A DNA stretch of 64,000 nucleotides from the NCBI GenBank assembly GCA_002395085.1, contig DGVV01000168.1:62001-126000 (forward strand). Reading direction: 5' to 3'. The position numbers and the translations under genes are program-made. The notes beneath the pieces are model-generated. The model saw nothing but the letters and a program-made list of their open reading frames with translations. It did no database searches and was not told the origin of the DNA. Source of the DNA: Ruminococcus sp. UBA4275. Lineage in GTDB: Bacteria > Bacillota > Clostridia > Oscillospirales > Ruminococcaceae. Shown here in pieces: positions 1-7,794 of the stretch. Positions within the stretch are counted from its first letter, which is position 1; the number at the start of each line of letters is the position of its first letter.

Positions 1-346
1 TGACCGTACTTCCTTCGCCGCGAGCGATAAAAATATTCTCCGCAACGGAGAGATTCGGGCAAAGTGAGATTTCCTGATAAACCGTACTGATGCCGGCACG
101 CTGTGCCTGCTGCGGCGAATGAATCTGAACCGCACCGGCATATCTGCCGCGCAGATAGATTTCGCCGCTGTCTTTCGGATAAACGCCGGTCAGAACCTTG
201 ATCAGTGTAGATTTTCCAGCGCCGTTTTCGCCCATCAGCGCATGAATTTCGCCCTTTCGCAGCGTAAAATCAACGCCCTGTAAGGCACGTACACCAGGGA
301 AAGATTTGTAAACCCCCCGCATTTCGAGAACAGAATCCTCCTGCAT
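1..346 (-). CDS. Sugar ABC transporter ATP-binding protein, N-terminal part (window edge)
   Basis: Only the first 115 codons are inside the window; the gene runs off the left edge. The protein begins [22 protein letters not shown] and has a clear Walker [10 protein letters not shown], at about residues 38-46, followed by the Q-loop region [14 protein letters not shown]. This wording is typical of the double-domain ATPases of ribose/galactose importers (RbsA, MglA, YtfR, XylG). It should couple ATP hydrolysis to uptake of the sugar captured by the lipoprotein encoded just upstream at 446-1483. The start at 346 is chosen because GGAGGG lies just before it. Which sugar is carried cannot be told. 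Confidence 0.9.
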   Translation of the reverse strand, partial: MQEDSVLEMRGVYKSFPGVRALQGVDFTLRKGEIHALMGENGAGKSTLIKVLTGVYPKDSGEIYLRGRYAGAVQIHSPQQAQRAGISTVYQEISLCPNLSVAENIFIARGEGSTV

Positions 347-370
347 ATTCGACCCTCCTTCAATTGGTTG

Positions 371-411
371 CAAAAAGGCGGGGGACATACAGCAAACTAT
401 GTCCACCCGCC
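371..411 (-). terminator. Intercistronic terminator between binding protein and ATPase genes
   Basis: On the minus strand GGCGGG-(T)-GGACATA pairs with TATGTCC-(C)-CCCGCC around a short loop, followed at once by TTTTTG. It sits between the binding-protein stop and the ATPase start. Such partial terminators are common after binding-protein genes, where they keep the soluble subunit in excess over the membrane complex. Role inferred. Confidence 0.65.
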
Positions 412-445
412 CCTGCTAATGCGATGTTACTGGATCAAACAGGAA

Positions 446-1483
446 TCAGATGCCGTACTTCTCAACATCTTCAGCCGTGATCGTTGCGGCGTCAAAGCCC
501 TTCTCTTCCATGATAATGGTCTTCTGATCGAGTGTTTCGCCGGCTTCGAGCTTCTTGATGATGTCATTGATGTACGAAGACTGGAACGGGTTGCACTGAC
601 CATCGTAGTTCCAGTTCTGCGCCTTCAGCTCTTCAAGCGCCCATTTGTTGCAGTCAAAGCCCATGACGATGACATCCTTGCCGACGCCGTGAGTAATATT
701 TGCCTTATCGAGTGCTGCAACGGCACCCTTTGCCATGTCGTCATTTTCAGCGTAGATTACGTTGAATTTCTTGCCGGAGTCAATGACAGACTGCACAATC
801 TGCTGTGCCTTTTCTGCGCTCCACTCAGCGGTCTGCTGGGTGACAACATTCCAGCCGAGCTCGGTAACTGCTTTGTCAAGCGCGCCGGATCTGCCCTTCT
901 GCGCATCCGAGCCCATGACACCCTGCAGGTGAATAATATTGTAAGAATCGAGGCTCTGTCCCTTCAGCCACTCGACTGCGGTTTCGCCTTCCTTCAACAT
1001 ATCCGAAACAATGGATGCCTCATAGAGGCTTTCGTCGGCGTCGATGGTGCGGTCAAAGAGGATGACTCTGACACCAGCCTTCTGTGCATCCTGAAGCACA
1101 GAATCCCAGCCGGCGGTATCTGCCGCAGAGAGCAGCAGGTAGTCAACTTCGTCCTGAATGAACTTCTGCGCATAAGTAATCTGCTCGTCGTTCTTGAGGC
1201 TGTATGCAAACTGTGCATCATAGCCGTTTTCCTTCGTGAAGGTAGCCTTCAGGTCGTTGACGTTTGCGGTACGGTAGCCGGACTCATTCGGGTCATTGTT
1301 GATGATGCCGACTTTGATGAGGTCTGATTTCGACTCGCCGGTATCAGCAGCGCCGGTATTTGCACTGTTGTTTGCGGCGGTATCTGCGGGGCTGTTTGCA
1401 GCCGGTTCATTACCGCAGGAGATCAGGCATGTGCTGCACAGAGCAGCGCCCAGGATCACGGAAATAAGTTTTCTGGTTTTCAT
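446..1483 (-). CDS. Sugar-binding lipoprotein of ABC importer (YtfQ-like)
   Basis: 345 residues. A lipoprotein signal peptide ends in the lipobox LISC (Cys about residue 23), followed by an Asn/Ala/Ser-rich linker to about residue 53. The mature part is a periplasmic-binding-protein type 1 fold: VGIINNDPNESGYRTANVND, an AADTAGWDSVLQDA segment, ILFDRTIDADESLY and YAENDDMAKGAVAALDKA. This set of motifs matches the YtfQ (galactofuranose/furanose-binding) branch. It should capture an extracellular sugar for the ATPase encoded next. It has its own promoter (1542-1570) and lies directly downstream of two regulators that probably control it. Exact ligand unknown. Confidence 0.88.
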   Translation of the reverse strand: MKTRKLISVILGAALCSTCLISCGNEPAANSPADTAANNSANTGAADTGESKSDLIKVGIINNDPNESGYRTANVNDLKATFTKENGYDAQFAYSLKNDEQITYAQKFIQDEVDYLLLSAADTAGWDSVLQDAQKAGVRVILFDRTIDADESLYEASIVSDMLKEGETAVEWLKGQSLDSYNIIHLQGVMGSDAQKGRSGALDKAVTELGWNVVTQQTAEWSAEKAQQIVQSVIDSGKKFNVIYAENDDMAKGAVAALDKANITHGVGKDVIVMGFDCNKWALEELKAQNWNYDGQCNPFQSSYINDIIKKLEAGETLDQKTIIMEEKGFDAATITAEDVEKYGI

Positions 1484-1508
1484 AGTAGGTTCACCCTCCT
1501 TAATGTTT

Positions 1509-1518
1509 GCGCTAGCGC
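1509..1518. promoter_or_regulatory. Palindromic operator candidate downstream of the lipoprotein promoter
   Basis: GCGCTAGCGC is a perfect 10-bp palindrome lying about 17-26 nt after the expected transcription start of the lipoprotein gene. A site there would block elongation or initiation. The adjacent GntR/LacI-type or AraC-type regulator is the obvious candidate to bind it; this is inference. Confidence 0.45.
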
Positions 1519-1541
1519 TTCCCCCGCTAACTTGTACTTAC

Positions 1542-1570
1542 ATTATAAACTTACAGTGCGTACATTTCAA
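1542..1570 (-). promoter_or_regulatory. Promoter of the sugar-binding lipoprotein gene
   Basis: Minus-strand TTGAAA (1570-1565), 17-nt spacer, TATAAT (1547-1542): near-perfect sigma-A promoter. Confidence 0.75.
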
Positions 1571-1623
1571 CCGGAAATTTTATCCGATTTGTGTATTATT
1601 TTATGTTATCAACTCTCTGTATC

Positions 1624-2331
1624 TTAGAGGCTGACATTTGCGCTGCTTTGAAACTGCCGTGGTGTTTGTCCGGTATATTTCTTGAAAATCTGACTGAAAT
1701 AACGATAATCGCGGAAGCCGACTTCGTATGCGACTTCGTAGATCAACTTGGACGTACAACACAGCAGTTCCTTGGATTTGTGGATACGAAGCTGGGTCAG
1801 GTAATCAGAGAAATTACGGTTCATCTCGCGTTTGAATAATGCACTGAGATACGTCGGGCTCAGTCCGACTGCATCCGCAACAGATGTCAGCGAGAGATCA
1901 TCCCGCATATAGTTCTGGTCGATGTAATCCTTTGCGTTCTGCACAATCGGATTGCTGTTCTCCGATGCAATGGCAATCCGCCAGAGGATACACTGTTCAA
2001 TCATGTCATTCAGAAACGAAATTGTCTCGTCAACTGTCTGCAAATGGGCAGCAATCTCATCAATTGTGCCAAACCTCGAAATGAATTTCGCCTTCGGGAT
2101 GCCGAGTTTATCTGTGAAGCTCTTGGCGACAATGTAAATATCCATGCCGACATAGAGCCGCAGCATCAGAGATTCCAGATTGCGGAACTGGACCTGATCG
2201 AGATAGGAATCCAGTACCTCACCGCAGTTTTCGAGCTTTCCGCTTTGCAGCAACCGCTCAATCTGAAGCGTATCGAACCGCCGGATGTCACAGTAATCTT
2301 CTGAAACTGGAACCTGCGCCATAGACTGCAT
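1624..2331 (-). CDS. AraC-family transcriptional regulator
   Basis: About 235 residues. The C-terminal ~100 residues form a two-HTH AraC domain: LSLTSVADAVGLSPTYLSAL, then EVAYEVGFRDYRYFSQIFKK and YTGQTPRQF. The N-terminal half is helical and resembles the linker region of AraC-type response regulators, but no receiver or sugar-binding domain precedes it. The reading frame has a TAG stop two codons before the start, so it cannot begin further upstream. It overlaps the 3' end of the GntR/LacI regulator by about 44 bases in another frame, suggesting translational coupling or a split fusion. ATG at 2331 or 2322 are both possible. Probably controls the sugar importer downstream. Confidence 0.8.
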   Translation of the reverse strand: MQSMAQVPVSEDYCDIRRFDTLQIERLLQSGKLENCGEVLDSYLDQVQFRNLESLMLRLYVGMDIYIVAKSFTDKLGIPKAKFISRFGTIDEIAAHLQTVDETISFLNDMIEQCILWRIAIASENSNPIVQNAKDYIDQNYMRDDLSLTSVADAVGLSPTYLSALFKREMNRNFSDYLTQLRIHKSKELLCCTSKLIYEVAYEVGFRDYRYFSQIFKKYTGQTPRQFQSSANVSL

Positions 2332-3451
2332 CACCGCCTAACAGTTTTTCACCGAATGCACCTCTGGTCTTTCTGTCAAGGATCCGTACAGAATCACGAA
2401 TGACCAGATCAGGCACAAAAATCACATCCTTCTGCTGTGTATCCGGATCTGTCATCTGGTCGATCAGCATTTTTGCGGCGACTTCGCCCAGAAGCTGATG
2501 CGGGTGTCTGACAGTGGTCAGCGGAACATCGCAGATGGTCGAATATTTGGAGTCGTCAATGCCGACAACGGAAAGGCTGTCCGGCACACTGATGTCATGT
2601 TCTCTGCAAAAGCGCAGAAGATCGACGGCGAGCTTGTCATTATAGCAGACAACAGCCGTAGAATTGACCAGCAATTCAATGAGCCGCTTCTGCTGATGCT
2701 GGAAGATGGCTGAGCGCTCTGACGTCGCAAACCACAGCACATTCTTCTCAGCGGTACGGACATTGTGCGCCAGGCAGCTTCTCATGAAGCCGCCGTAGCG
2801 CTTATGTCCCTGAATATCATCGAGTGCAAAGATGCCGGAAATCTGCTTGTGGCCGCAGTCAAAGAGATAATCCGTAACGATCTGACCGGCAGAATCGTCA
2901 TTCATCGCTGCGTAGGGGAAATCAGCCCATGGATATTTTGCATTGAAGAATACAAGCGGGATATTGTTCCGGCGAATCTCCTGATAGAGATCCATATTCG
3001 GATTCGGAAGCGCACTCTTAGAAGGCTCAACAATAAGCCCGTCCACGCCGTTCGAGATCATGGTTTTGAGTGCCTGCGCTTCTTCACAGACCTGATTATG
3101 GGTAATGGCAAGCTGCATGGCAATACCGGAGCTGTTCAGCACGGACTCAATGCCAGTGACGATCTGCGGAAAGATATAGTCACTGAAATAGGTCGAGACC
3201 ACGCCGACGCGCTTCGAGCTTGCGCTGCCGTTTGAGATGCCGTTTTTCACGAAAGTACCGCTGCCGCGCACACGGCAGATGACACCGTCGCTCTCCAGGC
3301 ACTTGAGCGCCTGCCGCACTGTCTGTCTGCTGACACTGTGAATGGCACACAGTTCCTTCTCAGACAAGAAGCGGTCATTGGGCTGGAGATGTTCCGAAAC
3401 AATGTAGTTTTTGATCCAATCTACGATAGCGAGATACTTGTAGTCTTCCAT
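2288..3451 (-). CDS. GntR/LacI-type sugar-responsive repressor (AraR-like architecture)
   Basis: 387 residues. The N terminus is a winged helix of the GntR type (FLSEKELCAIHSVSRQTVRQ, then VRGSGTFV). The rest is a LacI-type ligand-binding domain, with RVGVVSTYFSDYIFP at its start, GLIVEPSKSA, and the closing strand VPDLVIRDSVR. This combination is that of AraR-like repressors that release DNA when a sugar binds. The start at 3451 is preferred over a longer frame because AAGGAGG sits 5 nt before it. About 30 residues after VIRDSVR have no obvious family counterpart and lie over the start of the AraC-type gene. Likely regulates the downstream importer. Confidence 0.87.
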   Translation of the reverse strand: MEDYKYLAIVDWIKNYIVSEHLQPNDRFLSEKELCAIHSVSRQTVRQALKCLESDGVICRVRGSGTFVKNGISNGSASSKRVGVVSTYFSDYIFPQIVTGIESVLNSSGIAMQLAITHNQVCEEAQALKTMISNGVDGLIVEPSKSALPNPNMDLYQEIRRNNIPLVFFNAKYPWADFPYAAMNDDSAGQIVTDYLFDCGHKQISGIFALDDIQGHKRYGGFMRSCLAHNVRTAEKNVLWFATSERSAIFQHQQKRLIELLVNSTAVVCYNDKLAVDLLRFCREHDISVPDSLSVVGIDDSKYSTICDVPLTTVRHPHQLLGEVAAKMLIDQMTDPDTQQKDVIFVPDLVIRDSVRILDRKTRGAFGEKLLGGDAVYGAGSSFRRLL

Positions 3452-3519
3452 AGGATCCTCCTTGAGCTTTTTCAAACATTGATATTAGGCAGATCGGATT
3501 TCGATGCTGATATGGGCGA

Positions 3520-5049
3520 TCAGCGAAGATCCAGATCTACAAACTGAACCTGTCCGAACACGGCATTGCCGGTACGGTTGGTCATATCCTTAAGGGTAGA
3601 GATAATAGATGCGTCAATTCCTTCACTCTTCTTTGCAACGGCGATCTTGTAATCAGCATTGATCGGGCCGGCAGAGGTTTCGAGAGAAGCAAGCAGGGCA
3701 GCGTGTGCCGTATTGACGTTGTTGATGACGGAATTGTAACCGGTCGTATTGTTTTCGACCTGAATCATCACGACAAATTCATCCGAACCGGTACGGTAGA
3801 CATTGCCGTTCGGGAAGACCTTTTTCAGCGTTTCAACCGTAGCGCGCAGCACCTGATCACCGATGTCATTGCCGTAACGGATATTGATGTCACTGAAATC
3901 GCTGATATTCAGCATGACGAAGTAGTAGGGGAATTCCTGATTCGGTTCGAGACGCTCTGCGTCCATCGTAAAGGAAACGCGGTTGCTGACATCCGTGAGA
4001 ATATCGCGGAACATCGCCGTTTCGAGGGATTCCTTTGTCTTTTCGTTGCGCAGGATCTGCGTAGAGAGCTTTTCGACAATCTGTTCCTGCTTCTTATTGA
4101 TGAGATGGAACATCACAACGAGGCCGAACATCAGCAGACCGATTATTGCGAAGAACACACGCATACTGATAGAGAGGCGGTAGATTTCCGATTTTGCAGC
4201 ATCCAGCATCAGAATCCAGCCGTATTCTTTCATGTATGTGTAGGTTGAGATGTACTTGTCGTCATCATACTTGTACTCAAAATTACCGGAGTAATTCTTC
4301 GGATCTTTGCCGATTTCCTCGCAAAGTGTCAGGATTTCGGGCTGCTGGGTAACAGTCGAGACAAGAGATTTGTCAGGATTGAAGATGTACTTGTTATCTG
4401 CAGTATTGACCATGCTGTAGAATGAGGTGTCAATGCCGCGGATCTGAAGCTTATTCAGCGTATTGATGAGACCGTCGGTGTACAAACCGAGACCGACCAG
4501 ACCGATCGGCTCATTGTTGTCATCCATAACAGCCATATACATCGAGACGATCTGCTTGCCGGAAGCAGGGGAGACGATGATACCGGTATCGTAGACACCG
4601 GGACTTGCTGCCAGCATTGCATCATGAAGCTGTTTCAGAGGGCCTTCTTCCTTGCGGGTGATGATACCGACAACGCTCTTGTCCGTATGTGCAAGAACAT
4701 GGGTATTCCACTCACTGACATAGATACCTTCCAGGTCCGGAATGTCTCCGGAAAATTTTTCAGTATACTTTTGCGCCGCAGTTTTTGCAGCGGGATCTTT
4801 CGGATTCAGCAGCACATCTGTAATCTGACCTGCACGCGCATAGGCGCTCAGGGTTTTCTCAGCGTTCTCAATGTAGCTTTCGATGATGTGCGCACGTTCT
4901 TCAGTAATCGTAGCCATATGATCAAGGGAGCTTTGCCGTGTTCTGCTGCTGACGATTTTCGTAATCAGCAAAGTCAGGAGCAGCATGACCACCAACTCAA
5001 TGATCAGCGCGATGTTTACGGTTGACATCTTTTTCTTTTTCTTGCTCAT
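3520..5049 (-). CDS. Membrane sensor with dCache domain and degenerate GGDEF domain
   Basis: 509 residues: TM helix at about 9-30, extracellular double-Cache-like region to about 285 (GVYDTGIIVSP, EYGWILMLDAAKSEI), second TM at about 295-315, short coiled coil, and a GGDEF fold to the C terminus. The signature motif reads GSDEF instead of GGDEF, and the metal-binding segment reads NISDFSDINIRYG where active cyclases have a D-I-D-x-F pattern, so two acidic ligands appear lost. Diguanylate cyclase activity is therefore doubtful; it may act as a receptor or scaffold. It lies 68 nt before the GntR/LacI regulator and 48 nt after the deaminase-like gene. Confidence 0.85.
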   Translation of the reverse strand: MSKKKKKMSTVNIALIIELVVMLLLTLLITKIVSSRTRQSSLDHMATITEERAHIIESYIENAEKTLSAYARAGQITDVLLNPKDPAAKTAAQKYTEKFSGDIPDLEGIYVSEWNTHVLAHTDKSVVGIITRKEEGPLKQLHDAMLAASPGVYDTGIIVSPASGKQIVSMYMAVMDDNNEPIGLVGLGLYTDGLINTLNKLQIRGIDTSFYSMVNTADNKYIFNPDKSLVSTVTQQPEILTLCEEIGKDPKNYSGNFEYKYDDDKYISTYTYMKEYGWILMLDAAKSEIYRLSISMRVFFAIIGLLMFGLVVMFHLINKKQEQIVEKLSTQILRNEKTKESLETAMFRDILTDVSNRVSFTMDAERLEPNQEFPYYFVMLNISDFSDINIRYGNDIGDQVLRATVETLKKVFPNGNVYRTGSDEFVVMIQVENNTTGYNSVINNVNTAHAALLASLETSAGPINADYKIAVAKKSEGIDASIISTLKDMTNRTGNAVFGQVQFVDLDLR

Positions 5050-5097
5050 TTCCGTAATTCCTTTCCATATACTTCCTTTTTCGTTTCAGGCATTCGG

Positions 5098-5700
5098 TTA
5101 TTTCTTACCGAACAGACCGCCGAACAATTTCTTTACGCTGAAGGATTCCTCCTCCTCTTCTGGTTCGGCAGGGGCAATCTCATCCGCAGCATTCAGCAGC
5201 GAATTGACGCGGTCACGCAGATAATCTGCGCTGCTGGCTTTCGGAACTGCGGGGGCAGGATGCGCAGCATCCTCAGATCCTGCCGAACCGGACACTTTCG
5301 GCAGATTGCCCTGTAACTCCGAAAACTGACTGAGCTGCGAGATTGCAACGGCACGGTCGTGCATGAGAATCTCACATTTCTCGTTTTCCTTGTTCAGCGC
5401 CAGGATACATCGCAGGCAGTGATCACACGGCAGCAGAGGTGTACCGTCCGCAATGGACATCAGCAGGAGTCCGCGAATGATTGCTTCGCTGCCCGCCTGC
5501 ATATTGCGGATTGCCTCCGCCTCAGCATGAATCTGCATGATTTTGCCGCCCACACGATCACGGCGATTCAGTCCGACATAGATTCTGCCGGTCTGCGTGT
5601 ATATAACACAGACAGTATCATCCGGAAAGACCTGCGCACCGCTTTGCATTCGTGAGGAAGCAACCTCCCGCGCTTTTTGGAACAAGACATCGTAATTCAT
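5098..5700 (-). CDS. Cytidine-deaminase-like zinc protein with C-terminal extension
   Basis: About 200 residues. The N-terminal ~115 residues carry a cytidine-deaminase-like zinc site: HAEAEAI and PCDHCLRCI (HAE plus PC-x2-C). The remaining ~85 residues are a Pro/Ala/Glu-rich, probably disordered stretch ending in the basic/hydrophobic tail VKKLFGGLFGKK. Many Bacillota encode such short deaminase-fold proteins of unknown substrate. The start at 5700 follows AAGGAGGG; a longer start would overlap the -10 box at 5785-5790. Next gene is the GGDEF sensor 48 nt downstream, so an operon is likely. Confidence 0.75.
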   Translation of the reverse strand: MNYDVLFQKAREVASSRMQSGAQVFPDDTVCVIYTQTGRIYVGLNRRDRVGGKIMQIHAEAEAIRNMQAGSEAIIRGLLLMSIADGTPLLPCDHCLRCILALNKENEKCEILMHDRAVAISQLSQFSELQGNLPKVSGSAGSEDAAHPAPAVPKASSADYLRDRVNSLLNAADEIAPAEPEEEEESFSVKKLFGGLFGKK

Positions 5701-5784
5701 TAGGGTTTTCCCTCCTTTCCATAACCGCAGCACAGCACCGGAACAGGGGATCATTCCAAGATGTCCGTACTGCTTGTTGTACGT

Positions 5785-5813
5785 ATTATACAAGATATAT
5801 TCAAGAATGTCAA
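5785..5813 (-). promoter_or_regulatory. Promoter of the deaminase-like gene
   Basis: Minus-strand TTGACA (5813-5808), 17-nt spacer, TATAAT (5790-5785): full consensus. Confidence 0.8.
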
Positions 5814-6075
5814 GGTAGAATTTGCAGATTTAATGGACAAAGCGTATAAATCCATATAAAAACGTCGAATTTACTTTGTGCATCCATGTTCAAAATTTAC
5901 GATTTGTATTGTAGTCAACTAAGTTTGCAGAATGGATAATCGAAATAAACTCCGCAAAAATGCTGCGCATCTCCTGAACATATCGCAAAAAATGAGCAGT
6001 CTCATCCGATATGTACGGAATCACAGCGTTCCTGCGGAAAAGATACTTTAGATTTGAAATTTCACAGAGAACCCA

Positions 6076-6104
6076 TTGCTTTTTTATCGAAAATATGATA
6101 TAAT
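6076..6104 (+). promoter_or_regulatory. Promoter of the Spo0A-like gene
   Basis: TTGCTT (6076-6081), 17-nt spacer, TATAAT (6099-6104); GGAGGT ribosome site follows before the start at 6135. Confidence 0.65.
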
Positions 6105-6134
6105 AGCAACATAAATTTAATATGGAGGTGCCTC

Positions 6135-6548
6135 ATGGAACTCAGAGCAGACATTGATTCAGAAATAACAGAAATTCTCTACAGCCTAGGATTCCGCGCA
6201 AAACTGCTTGGTTTCCACTACATCCGCCGCGGTATTATGCTTGCAATAGAAGCAGGCGGCGGAAAACTCGTCATGAAAAAACTCTATGACGATATTGCGG
6301 CAGAATTTCAAACGACCGCATCCTGTGTTGAACGCTCCATGCGCCATGCAGTGAAGCTTGCATGGGAACACAAAGAGGAATTGGATGGATTCCGGCGCTT
6401 GCCGCCTTTTATGCTGAACAGCAGTCCGCGCAATTCCATGTTGATTACCTTTATCGCGGAAGAATTACGGACAAATCAGTCCGGCTGCTTCCAGAAGCCA
6501 TCTCCGATCATCCGTCTTGACCATAAAGGGGCATATACCGGCTTCTGA
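6135..6548 (+). CDS. Orphan Spo0A C-terminal-type DNA-binding protein
   Basis: 137 residues matching the Spo0A effector domain: EITEILYSLGFRAKLLGFHY, a central LYDDIAAEF, the recognition-helix stretch TTASCVERSMRHAVKLAW, and near the end PRNSMLITFIAEELR. In Spo0A this domain binds 0A boxes and follows a receiver domain; here the receiver is absent and the ORF begins directly at the effector domain with a good GGAGGTG ribosome site. It may act as a constitutive or competing DNA binder. The last ~25 residues are unrelated to Spo0A. It is the last host gene before the prophage. Assignment from motif reading only. Confidence 0.8.
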   Translation: MELRADIDSEITEILYSLGFRAKLLGFHYIRRGIMLAIEAGGGKLVMKKLYDDIAAEFQTTASCVERSMRHAVKLAWEHKEELDGFRRLPPFMLNSSPRNSMLITFIAEELRTNQSGCFQKPSPIIRLDHKGAYTGF

Positions 6549-6578
6549 ACCTGTACAAATACGTAATATTGCAAACAA

Positions 6579-6614
6579 AAACCCCTTGCCTGTCCATACC
6601 GGCAAGGGGTTTTT
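6579..6614. terminator. Bidirectional terminator
   Basis: ACCCCTTGCC (6581-6590) pairs with GGCAAGGGGT (6601-6610), flanked by A-run and T-run. It ends the Spo0A-like gene and, on the minus strand, was probably the original terminator of ssrA before the prophage separated them. Confidence 0.85.
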
Positions 6615-6626
6615 CTGTAGAAATAA

Positions 6627-6660
6627 GACAGCGTTCCGATGCAAAAAACGGAACGCTGTC
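6627..6660. terminator. Perfect hairpin, stranded ssrA 3' flank
   Basis: GACAGCGTTCCG (6627-6638) and CGGAACGCTGTC (6649-6660) form a 12-bp perfect stem. It lies just outside attL, 8 nt from the att core, and in an uninfected chromosome would follow the ssrA 3' end directly. It lacks its own U-run on the minus strand but precedes the strong terminator at 6579-6614. Confidence 0.6.
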
Positions 6661-6668
6661 TGGCAGAA

Positions 6669-6693
6669 TGGAGGCGGCGGGAATTGAACCCGC
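6669..6693. repeat. attL core, 25-bp copy of the ssrA 3' end
   Basis: Identical to 44222-44246. It reads as the 3' half of the tmRNA T-arm and acceptor stem on the minus strand (contains GGGAATTGAACCC). Outside it the sequences differ at once on both sides. Confidence 0.93.
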
Positions 6694-6722
6694 TATACAG
6701 CAACGCAGATACGTGGTTTACG

Positions 6723-7772
6723 TCACTTCGTGTCATGTTTCGTGTCATGTTCACAGTTTTCGAGATTACTGTACATTGCAGCGTATCGGCTATTCATTAG
6801 TGCATCGGCATTGCGCCGGTCCGCGCTGAAAGTATGCTGGTACACCTGCTGCATGGTCTGCGTGCCAGACCAGCCGCCGCGCTCGGCCGCAACACGATCC
6901 GGGATGCCCTGCGCGTGCATATCAGATGCCGCGATGTGGCGCAGATCGTGGAAGCGGACACCGGGAAAGCCTGCCGCAGCCATGCGCCGTGTGAACTGCT
7001 TGTAGATCGCCTGCCCGGTCAGCGTGGTCGCATAGTCCGTCTGTGCGGCGAGGATCATGTCGCGCAGGAAATCCGGCAGCTCTTCGATGCGGCGAGTTGC
7101 GTCCGTCTTCGCGAGCACTTTTTCGATGTGCTGGCCGTCCACCGTGACGATCACACGCTCGATCAGCAAGTGGTTGCCTTGTACGGCTTCTTTGCGAATA
7201 CCGCGCACCTCGCTGACGCGCAGGCATAGGCACAGTGCCAGCAGCACGGGCAGCTCTGCCGGCTCGCCGTGCATCACGCGCATCACATCCTCGCTCGTCG
7301 GCAGGTCGCGCTTGAGCTGCTTGATCTTGCGTGGCAGCGTCGTCCGCAGCACAAAGTCCGGATTGTGCATTGCCAGCGCGGCGGCGAGCAAGCCGTGCGC
7401 ATTGATCACCGTCTTGGCGCTGTGCGTCCGAGCCTGATCGTTGACGGCGATCTGGATCTGCTCCCGTGTGAGCCGGTCGATCGGGATCTCCATAAGCGAT
7501 TGCAAATAGTTCCGGCGCATCTTGCGATACTCGTTTATTGTGGTCGGCGACAACACAGTATCTTTGGATGCGATGTACCGATCTATCGCCTCGCCTACTG
7601 TCATCCGCTCGACGGTCGTTTTCTTCTTTGCTGCATACTCTGCTGCCAGATACTCAGCCTGCTTTTTCGTAGATGCCGTAAACGATCTGTACACATCTTT
7701 GCCGTCTGCGTTTTTGCCGTCGTAGACGCGCACACGCCAGCTCCCAGACGGGAGCTTTTTTGCTTTTGCCAT
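6723..7772 (-). CDS. int: Prophage tyrosine recombinase (integrase)
   Basis: 349 residues. Order: an N-terminal arm-binding domain (about 5-60, GSWRVRVYDGKNADGKDVYR), a SAM-like core-binding domain (about 60-150, TINEYRKMRRNYL), and the catalytic domain. Catalytic residues visible are Arg in LCLCLRVSEVRGI, the HDLRHIAAS box, GGWSG in place of the usual LGH-S segment, and Tyr in VYQHTF. It should cut and join the att core at 6669-6693. The start at 7772 follows GGAGG; a GTG three codons upstream overlaps that site. The C-terminal tail HDTKHDTK is encoded by a DNA repeat that recurs near attR. Confidence 0.93.
   Translation of the reverse strand: MAKAKKLPSGSWRVRVYDGKNADGKDVYRSFTASTKKQAEYLAAEYAAKKKTTVERMTVGEAIDRYIASKDTVLSPTTINEYRKMRRNYLQSLMEIPIDRLTREQIQIAVNDQARTHSAKTVINAHGLLAAALAMHNPDFVLRTTLPRKIKQLKRDLPTSEDVMRVMHGEPAELPVLLALCLCLRVSEVRGIRKEAVQGNHLLIERVIVTVDGQHIEKVLAKTDATRRIEELPDFLRDMILAAQTDYATTLTGQAIYKQFTRRMAAAGFPGVRFHDLRHIAASDMHAQGIPDRVAAERGGWSGTQTMQQVYQHTFSADRRNADALMNSRYAAMYSNLENCEHDTKHDTK
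6728..6750. repeat. Putative integrase arm-type site, left copy
   Basis: Two tandem CGTGTCATGT units joined by TT; the 23-bp block is identical to 44084-44106 near attR. It lies 35 bp inside attL and inside the integrase reading frame. Repeats in matching orientation on both arms are typical arm-binding sites; function inferred. Confidence 0.65.
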
Positions 7773-7794
7773 GGTGTACACCTCCGATCACATA

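Larger units (their letters stand above)
5701..6134. other. Intergenic region between divergent genes
   Basis: It holds the minus-strand promoter at 5785-5813 and the plus-strand promoter at 6076-6104. The AT-rich middle (5820-6070) shows no gene, RNA motif or strong hairpin that I can recognise. Confidence 0.5.

Noticed and set aside
368..1327. Long plus-strand frame over the sugar-binding gene
   Set aside because: It is antisense to a lipoprotein with clear signal peptide, RBS and family motifs; its own translation has no recognisable domain.
5701..5793. Longer N terminus for the deaminase-like protein
   Set aside because: It would overlap the -10 box at 5785-5790; the ATG at 5700 has AAGGAGGG.
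6669..6693. tRNA-like sequence at the left prophage end
   Set aside because: Only the T-arm/acceptor 3' strand is present; it is the att duplicate of ssrA, not a tRNA gene.
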